A DNA stretch of 64,000 nt from Lota lota (GCA_026745465.1 JACYXH010000572.1:375001-439000); one strand, 5' to 3'; shown: positions 1-12,739, counted from the first letter of the stretch. Numbers and translations: made by a program. The notes: generated by a model from the sequence alone, not told the origin.

Positions 1-118
1 ATCGGGGTCATTGGCCATGGCTCCCGCATATCGAAGCTGTCCAGATTGCACTCGCAAGAAGAGCAGGAGTGAACAAGGCAGCCGGTGGTGTTGACCGCAG
101 AGGCACTGATGGTCATGC
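1..118 (-). other. Possible partial ORF at the window edge
   Basis: Reading the minus strand from an ATG at 118 gives an uninterrupted frame of 39 codons to the window edge, with a short cysteine cluster (CSSCEC). No family is recognised. It could be the start of a gene lying outside the window, or chance, since 39 open codons are weak evidence. The plus strand of the same stretch does not give a better reading. Confidence 0.15.
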
Positions 119-394
119 TTCCAATTGCCAAGAGACACCGTGAGAACATTATTCTTAAATAAAAACTTTCTCAGACTATACTATGAGATCTTTGTAATCC
201 AATGGTATAATACCTTGTAATGTTTGCATCACTGCATCCCTAGAAGGCCTATGCCTACAACTTTCCACACTTTTCAAGTTCTTGAAATGCCACTGAATCA
301 CTCATTATAGCACTGTTACAACGCCCCAAAAGAAAAGCTATACAATCCTATCGGTTACAAAGGTGTGCAACTCACTTCAAGTCTTAGTCACTAA

Positions 395-465
395 TCCAAC
401 CGAGTACCTTTTGGGTGGGAGACAATCACCCCTAGCCACTACACTATCCTGCCTCCCATAATAAG
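395..465 (-). repeat. tRNA-like SINE head, fragment
   Basis: On the minus strand the sequence reads GATAGTGTAGTGGCTAGGGG followed by a degenerate box-B-like GGTTGGATTAG, the layout of the tRNA-derived head of many fish SINEs. No 3' tail follows, so it is a fragment. The assignment rests on the promoter-box pattern only. Confidence 0.35.
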
Positions 466-738
466 AATCATTCACGTCAAGAACATGGTCAGGTGGTGTG
501 TGATGTAATGTCACCAACAATCCCAGCATGCATCTGACCTATGTGTCTGGGATCCACAACAATGCTTCATGGTTTCATGGCCACATCATGTGTCACCTGG
601 TTTGATGGCCAGGTTGGAAGCACCACGTCTCCTCACAGCTGTTAGAGCATTACAATGGTAGAAGGCTGTTGAGTGACCGGGGTCGTAATAACAAAAAGAG
701 TAACACATTTAAATAGATCCATGCCTGTGGAGACCTTT

Positions 739-783
<45 letters not shown>

Positions 784-1516
784 TTGAGTCTTCCTGGAAT
801 GTAAAGAAATCGTACCGAATTATAATGGAAATCACACAGTTCCACAATAAAGGCTCCACCCATTCTAGCCTGGGTGTGTTAGTATTGTTTTGTGTGTGAG
901 TGTGTGTGTGTATGTATGTATATGTGATTGTGTGTGTGTATGTATAAATGTGTGTGTGTGTGTGTGTGTGCGCATGTGAATGCATATGTGTATGTGTGTG
1001 TGTATGTGTGTGTGTATGTATGTGTATCTATGTGTGCACTTGTGTGTGTGTGCGTGAAGCCAGGGTTCCCAGCGACAGAGAAGGTTATCAGAGAGGAAGT
1101 TCTTTATCTGGGCTGCTATCCAGTCAGCCCAGGAGATGATGGCAGGGGAAGAAAGAGGAGTGTAAAGTGGGGAGGAGAGGAGCGCTGGCTTCCTCCTGCG
1201 TAAAGTCATAAAGATCACAGCTACTGTGGAGAGCAGACACAGCCACGGCTGCTTAATAACACACATGATAACTTAATAGACTTCCCTAGCACCTCCGTAG
1301 CTCGTAGCGATTCAGCTCCGCAAGTTTCTTTCTTTCTCTCAGCGTGGCTCAATGGTCTCACTGGAGTTATTTAAAGAGGAAAGTATTTGGTCAGTGTACA
1401 AGAGCCTCCTATGAGGCTGTCCCGCATTTAATTTTCTGTAAAACACTCACAAGACAGACCCAGAGGTTTCGTTTAAAGGTTAATATGTCAATAAATGGCC
1501 AAAGTAGTGAAGGAGT

Positions 1517-1725
1517 GGGGTCGGTTTAGCTCCGAAGGTAGAGCGGGTCGACATCTAACCAGAAGGTTGCCCTGAGCAAGGCACCTAATCCTAACTGCTC
1601 CCGACGAGCTGGCTGTCGCCTTGCATGGTTGACTCCGCCGTCGGTGTGAATGTGTGTATGAATGGTTGTAAGTCACTTTGGATAAAAGCGTCTGCTAAAT
1701 GCCCTAAATGTAAATATAAATGTAA
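1517..1725 (+). repeat. tRNA-derived SINE with L2-like tail
   Basis: A tRNA-like head (TAGCTCCGAAGGTAGAGCGG) is followed by a body containing the TGAGCAAGGCACCTAA block and the tail CACTTTGGATAAAAGCG TCTGCTAAATG. This tail is shared by many teleost SINEs that borrow an L2-type LINE for retrotransposition. The copy looks nearly full length and ends in a degenerate AAATGTAAAT repeat. Confidence 0.75.
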
Positions 1726-1860
1726 GGAGTGTTGCCATGTTGGCGATCAAGTGTCATAAAAAATGAATACAATCTGAAAGCTTGTATTCATTTTATAAAA
1801 TTACCATTTTTACAATGGTGGGTGCATCATGTTTGTTTATGTGTTTATGCGTTCGTGCGT

Positions 1861-1875
1861 GCGTGTGTGTGAGTC

Positions 1876-1969
<94 letters not shown>

Positions 1970-1987
1970 CGTGTGTGTGTGTGTGTA
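1861..1987 (+). repeat. (GT)n microsatellite
   Basis: A long GT tract with a few GA and GC interruptions. It is in the spacer upstream of apela. Confidence 0.95.
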
Positions 1988-2255
1988 TGAGTGGTCTGGT
2001 TAATCCCTGTAAAGACGCATAATCCCCATGAAGAGTAAATATTACAACACGTTCTGCCCAGACCTACGGACGAGAGGCGGCCAGAGCCTTTAGTGTTTGA
2101 TGGGGGAGGGAGGGCGAGAGGAGGGGGGCTGGGTGGATAGCAGGGGGGAGACAGGGGGAGTCAGGGGGAGAGGAAAAGGGGGAGAGAGTGAGAGAGAGAG
2201 AAGAGAGAGGGAAAGAGAGAGGTGGGAGCGAGAGCTAGAGAGTAAAGAAGAGAAG

Positions 2256-2290
<35 letters not shown>

Positions 2291-2637
2291 CGGGTGAGAG
2301 TGAGAGACAGAGAGTGAGAATGATCTAGAGTGAGAATGATCTGGCACCAGCTAGTAGTCACAATACCAGGTGGCTCTGAATGACAATTGGACATACATTA
2401 ACATATGCAAATAAGCAAAATAAAAGTTTTTGAAAGACAAAGGCTGCTGATTTGCAAAGTGCAGCCAGCGATGATACGAAGCACACAGAACACGGCTGGC
2501 AGCATGGTCAGGTATGAAGATAGGAGGGTTTAAACACACAAGCACTGAGGAAGCACGGTCATTACAAGCTACATTTTTGCAAACACCATAAAACAATAAA
2601 CATTACATTTCCAAGGACATCACAACAGATAAACATG

Positions 2638-2671
<34 letters not shown>

Positions 2672-3910
2672 ATACAGAAACATGATTTGGAGCCCACACA
2701 CTCTTTTCTAACAAGCTCTCTGTCTATCCCTCGCAAAAGTATAGTGTATCTCAGTAGTCTGGGTAGTGGTTAAAGGGAGTTGATAGTCCAAATGCTTGTT
2801 CAAAGTCTGCCACCATTTTGAGCCCTGCGGTCCATTAGTGTCCTGCTGTGACTCTAATCCTCATTCACATGTAATGGGGGACATTTCATCTTAATGTGTT
2901 AATTCATTAGGTGGCTGATGCTGAATGTGGAGCAGCAGACTGCAGCAGACACCTTAATGAGCCCTGCATTGTCCGTTTTGTTTTTCCACCGTCACTGCTA
3001 CGGTGTGAAATGGTGTCTGGTCTAAAAACATTTACTGACGGATTCTTCCAGTCCCATGAATGGCTGGCGTACTGCCGAAAGGAGAACGTGACAACGTTTT
3101 TTGTTTTTGTTTTTTAAGTTCCAGTTGTTCCTGCGACACATGTGTGAGTGTGTGATCACATCATGTGTCTCACTCTCTTTGATAACTCGCCCCGGTCTTT
3201 AAGATGCCTACACATCGGTAAATAACACATCTGGAGAACAGGCCCTAAATATATCAATACATCAATTAACAGTGAACTAAGTTTAGTTAAAGGACTCTTT
3301 AACTTGAAGGGAAAAAAAGCAGCAACAGCCCTGAAGACACACACACACACATACACACAGACACCCATACACACACACAGACACATTATCACATGCTGGG
3401 ATGTTCAATAGAGCCAGGATTGAGCGCGTCTCAGACGGTCGGGTCTTGCGGGGAGTTCTCTGCATCGGCGGACAGCAGACAATCACGGATGAAAAGTCTG
3501 CTCCCTGCCTCTGAACCCCCAGATGAGTCTCCTGGGTGCGGGGGCAGGGTTCCAAGGCAGAAAGGCAGAATGCCATTAATCCCCCCACACCCCTCCTCTC
3601 TCCTCCTCTAACCCCTTCTGTTGCAAAGGACAACTCCATTCAGCTCTGCCACTTCTGCCCCCCGGGCCACAGTCACTGATACGAACAAGCAGTAGAGGAG
3701 CGTGTGCTTTTTTAAGGGTGTAATCGCTCACGGGCCGACCTCGCCATTCAAAACCACAACAGATACAGGAGTAAGGGTTGGAGCATGGCTTGGAGAGAGG
3801 TCAGCTGAAAGGGTGCTGCACCTCTGGCCCCAGCTGCACTCTCCACATGTGGGGAGGATATGTGCGATGCAGAAGGAGATGCCAGTTTTTTTGTGTGTGC
3901 ATGTGTTTAA

Positions 3911-3912
<2 letters not shown>

Positions 3913-4005
<93 letters not shown>
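3913..4005 (+). repeat. (GT)n microsatellite near apela promoter
   Basis: About 46 uninterrupted GT units, ending roughly 140 bp upstream of the apela TATA box. Such tracts can adopt Z-DNA. Any effect on apela expression is speculation. Confidence 0.95.
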
Positions 4006-4009
<4 letters not shown>

Positions 4010-4142
4010 GAGGGGAGTGGGGGGTAGATGAGGGGTTGTCTGCATGTGCGTGTGTGTGTCGGGGGATGGGGAGGGTGGTGGTGGGGGGGTGGAGGTGAGG
4101 TGCCGACTGAGGGGTCCTCCTCCTTCTCCCTCTATAGGGTGC

Positions 4143-4148
4143 TATAAA
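4143..4148 (+). promoter_or_regulatory. apela: TATA box of apela
   Basis: GCTATAAAGG is a good TATA element, preceded closely by a weaker TCTATAG. Transcription would begin near 4170, giving a 5'UTR of about 325 nt before the start codon. The upstream flank is G-rich. Confidence 0.55.
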
Positions 4149-4495
4149 GGGGGTAAGGGGGTGAGGGGGCTTTGTCACTCGGCTCTCAATTCCACTGAAA
4201 CAATCACTCCGGACACACACACACACACACAGACTCACTGGACACACACTGCCGGCTTCTCACGGACACTTATTGATGACCTACAGCAGAGAAGTGAGGA
4301 CCTACATGTGTGTATCTGACTCAGTCTCCAGACTAAAAGCGAGAGAACATTTAGTTATCAGAGAGAGAAGAAGAAGAAATTAACAATTACCAAAAGAGAG
4401 CATCACTTCAGACCGGACCAGATTAGGACGTGAATACACTTTCTACAGGTTTATTCTGTCACTTCTAGCTGAGAACCATCTTCTGTGAGGCCGTC

Positions 4496-6013
4496 ATGAA
4501 GATCTTCAGCCTTCTGTACCTGCTGCTGGTGCTCGTGGCTCTCCTAGCATCGGTGTCCTCCGTCAGACCAGGTAAGAACTATCCACTTAACGGATGCAGT
4601 ATCACCAAGTACCAGATGTAGGGTGAACCTTGCTGTTCAGGTGGCCAAGGCTTTCTAGTTTTGTTTCTTTAAGTTCCTACCTTTCTCAAAAGCCTACATT
4701 GCCAGTTTTGTCTTCCTGAATCATACGGAATTGTAATGTAGGCTTACAGTTGAGTAGAGTTGTGGTGCAATTGTTTCTCTTTTTACATATTTAGCATATT
4801 AGCAAACGTGTTCTAAATGTACATTCCAACCCTCTAATTCGTCGTAAATCTCATGCGTAAAATGGACAAGTAGCACGTGGGTCATTACTGCCAATATAAC
4901 CTAAATGCAGATGAAAAGAAAATCAGGCCTAGTATTTTTCCCAATCTTTCGCCCTATCAGGAAAATAGTCCTAGAAATAGTAGACAACAACGATGTGACA
5001 ACTACACTCACACACGAATACCTTTACGACCAGTAGCAGCAACGCAGCTCTGTATGGGGCAGGTGCGCGGCGCCAGACGGATTATTGATCAGATGAGGAC
5101 TTCTTAACTTGGGCGTCGCTCTCTTGTGAAAATAACCCCCATTGCTAGATCGACCCCAGGGTAGTGACGTGACATGGTTAAATAAAGCGCATGGTGGATA
5201 CAGCCATAGGCCATCGAAAATGTGACCGGGAACGCCGCCAGGGATCGATCAGCTCAAGTCCCCTCGGCTCGCATTGTCCGTTGTAAGGCGCTCCTGCGTG
5301 CCTTTGTTAATCACGGTGTAAAACGAAATGCAAATGCCTAAGCTTGATTAACATGACATGAAGCTTGAATGCCCTCGACTATCTTTAAAAAAAAAAGAAA
5401 AAAGAAACGCTACCTTGAGGCATGAACAACAGTTATTTAAGAGATTGAGGAGGGAGAGAGGGGGGAGGAAGAGGGAGACAGTCATAAAGTCATCCGGTGG
5501 TTTATCTCTTCCTGTGTGCTTTACTTTCGGCGTGCGAACCGTGGTGGAAGTCAACTGTAAATGTATTAGGGGCATCATGGATAGGAGCTATGCTTTTTTC
5601 CCCCCTCATGGTTATATGTTGTTATCGACATTGTGATCAACCCAATGCTACAAATACACATATTTGAAATGTAGGCCTATACGTTATTTATGGATTCCGC
5701 ATATGATTCCTAAAGGCAATACATCCATTTTTATAACATAAAAGCAGGATAGTTAGTCCATTAATATCAGACAAGCAGACCATTACACCAGTTGATCACA
5801 CGTGCCATTTTGGGGATGGTGAACCTTCTTCCAAATGTCCGTTATCAAAACGGTTAAAATCAACAGCCAGTCTTCTGACTTCTATCTAATTTATCTTCTT
5901 TTGCTGCTTTTCTTTTTACAGATTTCCTGAAAATGAGGAGGAAATACCACAGATACCATTACTGTCCTCACAGACGCTGCATGCCGCTGCACTCCAGAGT
6001 CCCCTTCCCTTAA
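4496..6013 (+). CDS. apela: Apelin receptor early endogenous ligand (Elabela/Toddler)
   Basis: This gene encodes the small secreted hormone that activates the apelin receptor (APJ). In zebrafish it guides mesendoderm migration and heart formation. Coding exons are 4496-4571 and 5922-6013, both with consensus splice sites, giving 55 residues. Residues 1 to about 22 are a leucine-rich signal peptide (MKIFSLLYLLLVLVALLASV). The mature part carries the MRRK basic patch, two cysteines and the diagnostic invariant end CMPLHSRVPFP. Six residues separate RRK from the first cysteine, against five in the human and zebrafish peptides as I recall them. The stop codon lies one base before a third splice donor (6015), so the 3'UTR continues in an exon starting at 6522. 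Vertebrate family length is 54-58 residues, so the gene looks complete and intact. Confidence 0.97.
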
Positions 6014-6521
6014 GGTAAGGACGTGCGCAAACCCGTTTACTAGTGGTATCATCGCGTTTTACGGACACATTTAATCAGGCAAACAGGATCGACTCTGCCC
6101 ACACGTACGCACGCACAAACACACAAAGGCATGAAACGTATTCAGTTTAAGTATGGCGATACACTGGGCAAAAAAGTGCAAGCAGGTGGCAGTTCAGAGA
6201 GAGAGTGTATGATTCGTGCCAGCAACAGGAGTCCAGAGGTTTCAAGACGCGAAGCATAAATCTCACTAATGATGGAGAGTGTTTTATTACCCTGAGTGTT
6301 TGTGAGATGGACTGCCTCGGGTTTAGAAGGAAGAAGTTGGTCAAGCGCGTTTGAGAAAGAGGGTGTTTCTGACTATTGTTTAACTAAGCAGTCCTTCTCT
6401 TTATGATCTTGGCCTGATACATACACACACCGTCACTGCCACGTACTTATCAGCATGGTTGCTTCACTCTGTGTTTATCTGTAAATGATTTAAAACCCTT
6501 TTTCCTCTCTTTCCATTTCAG

Positions 6522-6762
6522 GTTGATGCACACATATGCAGTTGTGAAACGTCTGGCAAGAGCAGTGTTGGGCCGAAAGGTCCCTGATGGACACAGAGAC
6601 CAGCACAGAGATGGGTTAATTATGCGACCTGCTTTGATGAAAATACAGCCCACAGACTGTAACAAAACTGTTGTCTTCAGAATTAACAAAACGCCTTATG
6701 TGGACCTGAAGGACACAGAAGCCTTGAAGACTTGTTTTAAATGTTACCATTACTATAAAGTG

Positions 6763-6793
<31 letters not shown>

Positions 6794-7060
6794 CATTGTG
6801 TTTGGAGAAATGAGCTGGCACCATGTGTAAGCGTCTTCCCTATAAATATTCATACAATATCACGTCTCACAAATAGAGCTTTACAATAAATGCAAGAGGT
6901 GGCAATTTCTCTTATGAAAACCCGACCTCCTAGACATGGACCAAATAATTTAAAGGAAAATATGTTGTGAACCATGTCCATGTATTATTATGTCTTAAAA
7001 AGTGTTTATTAAGCGTGTATGCACTTCAAATAACGTTTTAATAAAAATGTGCTCTGTCTT
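6522..7060 (+). other. apela: apela 3'UTR exon
   Basis: The acceptor TTCCATTTCAG ends at 6521 and begins an exon without coding function for apela. It contains a (TA)n tract at about 6765-6793 and two polyadenylation signals. An open frame of about 79 codons from the ATG at 6526 to 6765 has no recognisable domain and is most likely chance. Confidence 0.65.
7040..7045 (+). terminator. apela: Polyadenylation signal of apela
   Basis: AATAAA lies in an AT-rich stretch and is followed by a T-rich, GT-containing downstream element. An earlier AATAAA at 6885-6890 is an alternative shorter end. Confidence 0.6.
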
Positions 7061-7568
7061 CAGTCTTTTTTTTTGCGAATGCGGAAAAAATCAACTATAG
7101 ACCATCAAATTTGTGTTTACGATAATGATAAATATTAAATTTCAAACACCTTTATATGACCATCCCTTGACGTCCAGATTTGGCCCTTTAACCCCTTTAA
7201 CGTTCACCACACGGTGCAGGTTCACCGAGCACCACACAGGTGCATTGTGGGGTTTATTTAGCCAAGACCTTGTAGCAACTATTTGGATGGCAGGACGCCG
7301 AGCATAAGCGACCTGAGAAAGGGGTCATAAATACTAGACCCCCTGGTAGTTTACGGACCGAGTAGTTTAAAAGGTGTGACAATGAACAACTACTGGCAAG
7401 GATACGAGGACCTCCAATTCCCAGCGCTGTCCACGTCATTGACAAACATTAAAATGGACGACGGACAAGATGCATTTATTGTAGCCGATGTTGGCACTAC
7501 AAGGCATTGTATATGGAGAATGGGTGTAATGTCATTCCACTATTATGGAAAGTAACGAATATCAAAGA

Positions 7569-7574
7569 TTTATT
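7569..7574 (-). terminator. tmem192: Polyadenylation signal, tmem192 pseudogene copy
   Basis: AATAAA on the minus strand, about 810 bp beyond the stop codon of the last exon and about 160 bp inside the duplication edge. The same site is kept in copy 2 at 19164-19169. Confidence 0.5.
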
Positions 7575-8659
7575 CAAAGCTGATCCTATTTCACAATATT
7601 AAATAACCTATGTTCATATAAGATAGGATAAGAATTGACAGTAAACATTCATATCGCCACATTGAAAACAAACACACGTCAAATAATAACTTAAAATAAC
7701 GCTCTTAGGCAGTTGCAGCATTGTAAGAACCTCCAACCAAAACAAAAAACCCATCTTGAGAAAGTGATAGATAGCACTGTTTCTTCCTCCTCTCTCTGAG
7801 TAGCCCTCCCATAGGACTCTGAAGTGCATCTAGCTCGTGACGCTCTCCTTGCTTAACACATGATTTACTACGATCAGTAAAAACAATGCAGCCCTTCTCT
7901 CTGTGGCCCTCCCAGTGTCCCCGGTGTGCTCACGCTCAGGTCACCAGGGGTCGTAACACTGCAATAAAGCCCCTCCCCTCTGATCTGTGACCCGCGACTC
8001 TTACCCCCTTCATATTTCCCGCTTTCCCAACCCCGCCCCTCCTTTCTTACATCACTTATACCCCTCCTGGTATAAAGGCATTCAGACCCGTGTGTGTGCG
8101 TGAGAGAACGAGTCTTCGGGCGTGTGCACGCCATTGCGCGCGCATTGGAGGTCTTTTGTCACTTGGCAAACAACAGATATCTTTAGCCTCTTGTCCAGGC
8201 CCTTTTTGTCCCCTCCCTCCATCTTAAAGCACAGCTCCACCTTATCGTTGTTGGTCTCTCGTCTTTGTGTCATCTGTTCAATTATCCAGTGTCTCAGTAA
8301 TGGGATCTGATCCCGCGGGGCTCTTGAAGGACCGGGTCGCTGGGAGGTTGGCTGGAGACGGGGGGGACAGGACCAGAGGGCCCTGGATCAGTGCTGGGCG
8401 GAAAGGTTGAGCAGCCTCTTGCTCAGTAAGGTGTTGTGTTGTTTCAGATACTCTATGAGGTTCGCCTGCTTCTCCACCACCTCCTCCAGACCACAGCCCT
8501 CCCTGGAACACACGAAAGTGGAGAGACTCTGCTACCATGCCGTAGTATTAATCTCTTGTTCCGTATAATGACGTGATTAAGTAAACATTTCCATATGGGA
8601 CTTAGCATCATCAGGTCTCTCTTGCAAAATAGGTGATTAACCTCAATGAGACTTCCTGA

Positions 8660-8705
8660 TTAAAAAAACGATTATTATTATATTATTATTATTATTATTA
8701 TTATT
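8660..8705 (+). repeat. (ATT)n microsatellite
   Basis: An ATT-rich simple repeat inside the tmem192 copy 1 intron. The corresponding place in copy 2 (about 20800) is only a short AAATAA-rich stretch, so it expanded or shrank after duplication. Confidence 0.8.
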
Positions 8706-9242
8706 AAATAAACGATTGTATTTATGTTTCAAAGGATTTCATTATTCAGTGTTTAAATCCAGTTAAAAATTATTAACTACTTACAAATACAATTATGGAC
8801 ATTACCAATGGTAGTAAGACAATTTATACTTAACTTTCATTAAACATAGTTAACGTTTTAAGTATAGTTGCTAAACATCCGTTGTTGAGGGTGTTTTACT
8901 ATTTAATCCACCCTTATTTTAGAGGCTAGTGCTTTATATCTAACTGCATGTGTAAGATTTCCCATACTGTCCCAGGGGTAAACCATCCTCGCATCAACAG
9001 CAGAGCCACTTCACCACCGTCCTGACCCCAGGCCATACCCAACATGGCCGCTCAGGTGAGTGAAGAACACATTTATTTGGCTGGGACTATTTCCTTGTGA
9101 AGCCACGCCGGCCACGTATCCTGCACTTAGCCCCTAACGGGCTGCCATATCCTGCACTTAAACCTCTAACTCTCACACCCGCAACACACACCTTTACACA
9201 AGGGGAGGAGATGCTGGCTAGGTGTCTGTGTGTGTGTGGGTG

Positions 9243-9243
9243 G

Positions 9244-9338
<95 letters not shown>
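9243..9338 (+). repeat. (GT)n microsatellite in copy 1
   Basis: About 48 GT units. The matching tract in copy 2 is 21234-21362, which is longer. Confidence 0.95.
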
Positions 9339-9342
<4 letters not shown>

Positions 9343-9998
9343 TTGGTGTGTGTGTGTGAATGCATGTGCTCTACATAAACTACAGGGAGATATTGTAATT
9401 CTTGAATGGTGTGCATATGACTCCGATTTTAAACCTTATAAATTGGAAACTAGATTTAAGGACTGGACGGTTAAAATAATTAACAGCTCTATGCAATGTA
9501 ATGGAAGAAGGACAATGCTCAGTTTTTAAATGCTTAAAGAGCAGTACTTAATAGAAATACAAGACTATTATATAATATGAAGGTGAAAAATATAAAACGA
9601 AGCAAGTACATCAGATTCTAGTGGTATGTATAAGGGTCTGTCAAATCTCAAAACACATTCAACTTCATACATTAAAACTAAATGGGAAAAGGAAGGAGAG
9701 ATAATTATACTGGAGAAAAATGGACAACAATAAGGGAGGCATAAATGGGAGTGTACTAGTACAAGAAATTAAGGGTGTTTTGTTGGAAAGGTTTGCTAAG
9801 GTATTATGTTACACCCTCTCAAAAAACCCACTATGAAAGTAATCCTGTTTTAAGGGATTGCTTCATTATCAAAGACTATTAATAAGACAGAGAGAACAAG
9901 AATAATGCATGTGCTCCACAGCAGCTGGAATTTTTCAAGAGAAGGTAGCACCATTTCAATCAAGATAGGGCGCTGATGTGTGTGTGCGCGTGTGTGTT

Positions 9999-10040
<42 letters not shown>

Positions 10041-10204
10041 AGGGAGGAGCAGGTTTCTTCTTCAAGATAAGCTCCAGTGTCATTAGCCAGAGGAAATTGA
10101 CAGCGGGGTTCTAAAGAGCACTACCTTTACTTTGCTTCAGTGCGGCAAATCATCCCTAGCCTCCACACAGAACGGTTGATAGGAATACCGGGAATTCCTG
10201 CATA

Positions 10205-10221
10205 ATGAGACGTTCCATCAG

Positions 10222-10309
<88 letters not shown>
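10205..10309 (+). repeat. (GT)n microsatellite, copy 1 only
   Basis: About 52 GT units within the segment 9892-11262 that is missing from copy 2. Confidence 0.95.
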
Positions 10310-10314
<5 letters not shown>

Positions 10315-10789
10315 ACAGTAATGGCGAGCAAGTATGTGAGAAGGGGGAAAAACATTCCAGAAATGGCATGAGACATCAATGGCTGGAAACAAGAGCATTT
10401 CTCTGCATTGTTTCAGAGATGTGACAAATGTTTGTTAAACCGTTGTGTCTGAAATGGACACAGAAAAGGTCCACCTCGAGTAGTTTTGTGAAAGGGCTCT
10501 AGTTGGAGCTTATACTTCAGAATACCGAAACCCTAGTAGCCCCTGTAGCACACCACGACCACACACGGTACTCTTCTTAACGCATATGTGGTGAGAGAGG
10601 ACAGAGGGACGGGTTGTAAGTGAGAATGGACTCAATGGAGACAGACAGAACTCAAGAGATAATGAGAGATACACTGAGATACAGATACACAGACCGAGAC
10701 CAAGAATGACTTATAGAATATTATAGTCTTACTTTTTCACTGTATTACAATTTGTATCCTATTGTATTTTAGAGTAGACAATTATAGTT

Positions 10790-10906
10790 TAACTTTATTT
10801 TATGCACCATTATTTTGAATCTCATTTTGTTGTACCTAATTTTGTTTGTGCTTTGGCTAAATTAATTCATGTTTTCCATGCCAATAAAGCCCTTTGAATC
10901 TGAATC
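10790..10906 (+). repeat. Probable LINE 3' tail fragment
   Basis: An AT-rich stretch ends in CCAATAAAGCCCTTTGAATC, which matches the typical 3' end of fish L1-like non-LTR elements (CAATAAAGC followed by TTTGAAT repeats). No reverse transcriptase frame is adjacent, so it is a severely 5'-truncated copy, as is usual for LINEs. It lies in the copy-1-specific segment. Confidence 0.4.
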
Positions 10907-11902
10907 AAAGAGGACGACACAAGCAAGCGTGTGAGAGAGGGAGAGAGAGGGGAGAGCCAGGCAGACAGACAAACAGTGGCGGTGACAGACGGAGAGACAA
11001 ACCAGGGATGGAGGGGAGATGGAGGGAGGCTAAACAGCAGCAGTGGGACGGGGGCGACAGATCTCACACCTTAACGTTAGACACACACACACACACACAC
11101 ACACACACCCGCCCACCCCCTCCATCAGGTCTTATGCGCTGCCCTCAGATGTGACGTACTTCAATCAGTGCCTACTAAGGACACGTTTCCAAAGGCCCCG
11201 AGTAGCAGTAGTGTCGCTAGCTAGGTGCTAACAGCTTACACCCATTCATTGTAGTGTATGTGCATCGATACACTTAGGTTAGGTTGGACAGAAGTAATAG
11301 AACAGCCTGTGGGCACATTTGGATGCAACAGGTAGCCTAGAAGAAAGCACATGCAACTTTGCTCTGAAAGTTCTCATCTTGAAGATAATGGATTGTCTCA
11401 GTACTCAAAGTAATTCCACAAATAAACCTGAAGGCCACCTTAATGTTTTCAAGCTAATAGGTTGATACTCACGACCTCACAGGACACTAAACTAAAACCC
11501 CACCCTGTTTTAAAGGACAAAAAAATAATAATAATAATAAATAAATAAATAAATAAATACATAAAGATATATATATATATATATATATCAATGTATATAA
11601 TAGGAAATGAAGATTCTGTGTCTCTTCAGACTAAGTACATCTTTCATAGAAATATACCATTGACATTACAAGGGTACCTAAGTGTGTGTGTGTGTGTTGG
11701 CCCCACATTTCTTACACAAGGTTCTAACCAAGTAGAGAAGGGATGTATTCGAAGTGACCTCTTTGAAGGCCAAGGCATGGCTTTGATGTGCATGGGGCAT
11801 GCAGACCTATAGAGGGCCCTGTATTCATGTTATAATGAGGACAGCAGATACATACAGCTACCCTCAAAAGACAGGCGGGCAAGCATGCGCCGGTGAGTGC
11901 AC

Positions 11903-11945
11903 GAGCACACACACACACACACACACATACACACACACACAAATA

Positions 11946-12010
<65 letters not shown>
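11903..12010 (+). repeat. (CA)n compound microsatellite
   Basis: A CA tract interrupted by TACA and AATAGA. Copy 2 has a pure, longer (CA)n at 22497-22630 at the same place. Confidence 0.95.
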
Positions 12011-12012
<2 letters not shown>

Positions 12013-12698
12013 CAAAGAGCAGAATCCAAAGAGGCCTTCCTCTGTGGAGCTCCATAGCTGTGGGCATCACCACTAAAGGCTAAAATGTTGACAATCAGAC
12101 AAAAACCCATGATTTTCTTCCTTGTCATTTCAAATGGCTTAAAATGCTGCTTAACTGTTTAACAGAGTCATTTTGTCAAAACCTGCAAAAACGCAGGCTT
12201 GAAATGTTTGTTTCAGTAGGAATTACTGCTAAGTTTATTGGAGATGTGTCAATAAATCCAGCAGCTATTTTACAAATATATGTTACAGACCTCATTCCGG
12301 TCTAAGTCTACAAGATTAGGAGAGTTTCAGGAGAAGGCGAAGAGAATCTGGCAGTCAAAACCTTAATATGTGGATCCCCGCATGTTCGCAGTTGCCTAGT
12401 GTTGACCACCAACCAGATTGCAATACAAGACTGATCGTCAAGACCAGTCGTGTAGTAGTGTGTACTACCGAAGTCTCCCCGGTTTTAAAGGCGCATTGTG
12501 AGCAGAGAGGGGTTGCTTTGCTTCCCCCACCATGGTCAGAAGGACGTCAAATTGTGTGTGTGTGTGTGTGTGTGTTTGTGAGACCATGCATCTATGTGAT
12601 TGTTTATGCTTACGCTGAAGACCATCTCTGTGGAGGGGTCGTGCCTGACTGCACGGATCTAACCCGGAATGCAATGGGCACACAACCATCAAACACCC

Positions 12699-12739
<41 letters not shown>

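Larger units (their letters stand above)
119..4100. other. Repeat-rich spacer upstream of apela
   Basis: No gene is recognised here. The stretch holds SINE pieces (about 395-465 and 1517-1725), several (CA)n or (GT)n tracts (742-782, about 895-1050, 1861-1987, 2639-2670, 3913-4005) and a GA-rich stretch (about 2180-2300). Open frames inside it are repeat translations (CVCV, HTHT, RERE) or lack family features. Confidence 0.6.

Noticed and set aside
642-1266. Open frames rich in CVCV or HTHT on both strands
   Set aside because: They are translations of (CA)n/(GT)n tracts. The same applies to similar frames around 3700-4250, 9087-9530, 10127-10424, 11724-12083, 21087-21413, 22228-22802, 22997-23625, 28912-29308, 40949-41392, 43745-44249, 45076-46246, 54755-55106 and 55575-55960.
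2090-2394. Arg/Glu-rich and Ser/Leu-rich frames
   Set aside because: They come from (GA)n/(CT)n simple repeat; likewise at 32429-33230, 41680-42311 (in part) and 48389-48882.
7874-8134. 86-residue minus-strand frame, identical at 19484-19744, considered as a duplicated small gene
   Set aside because: It lies in the tmem192 3'UTR in both copies and is identical only because of the duplication; it has no domain or signal peptide.
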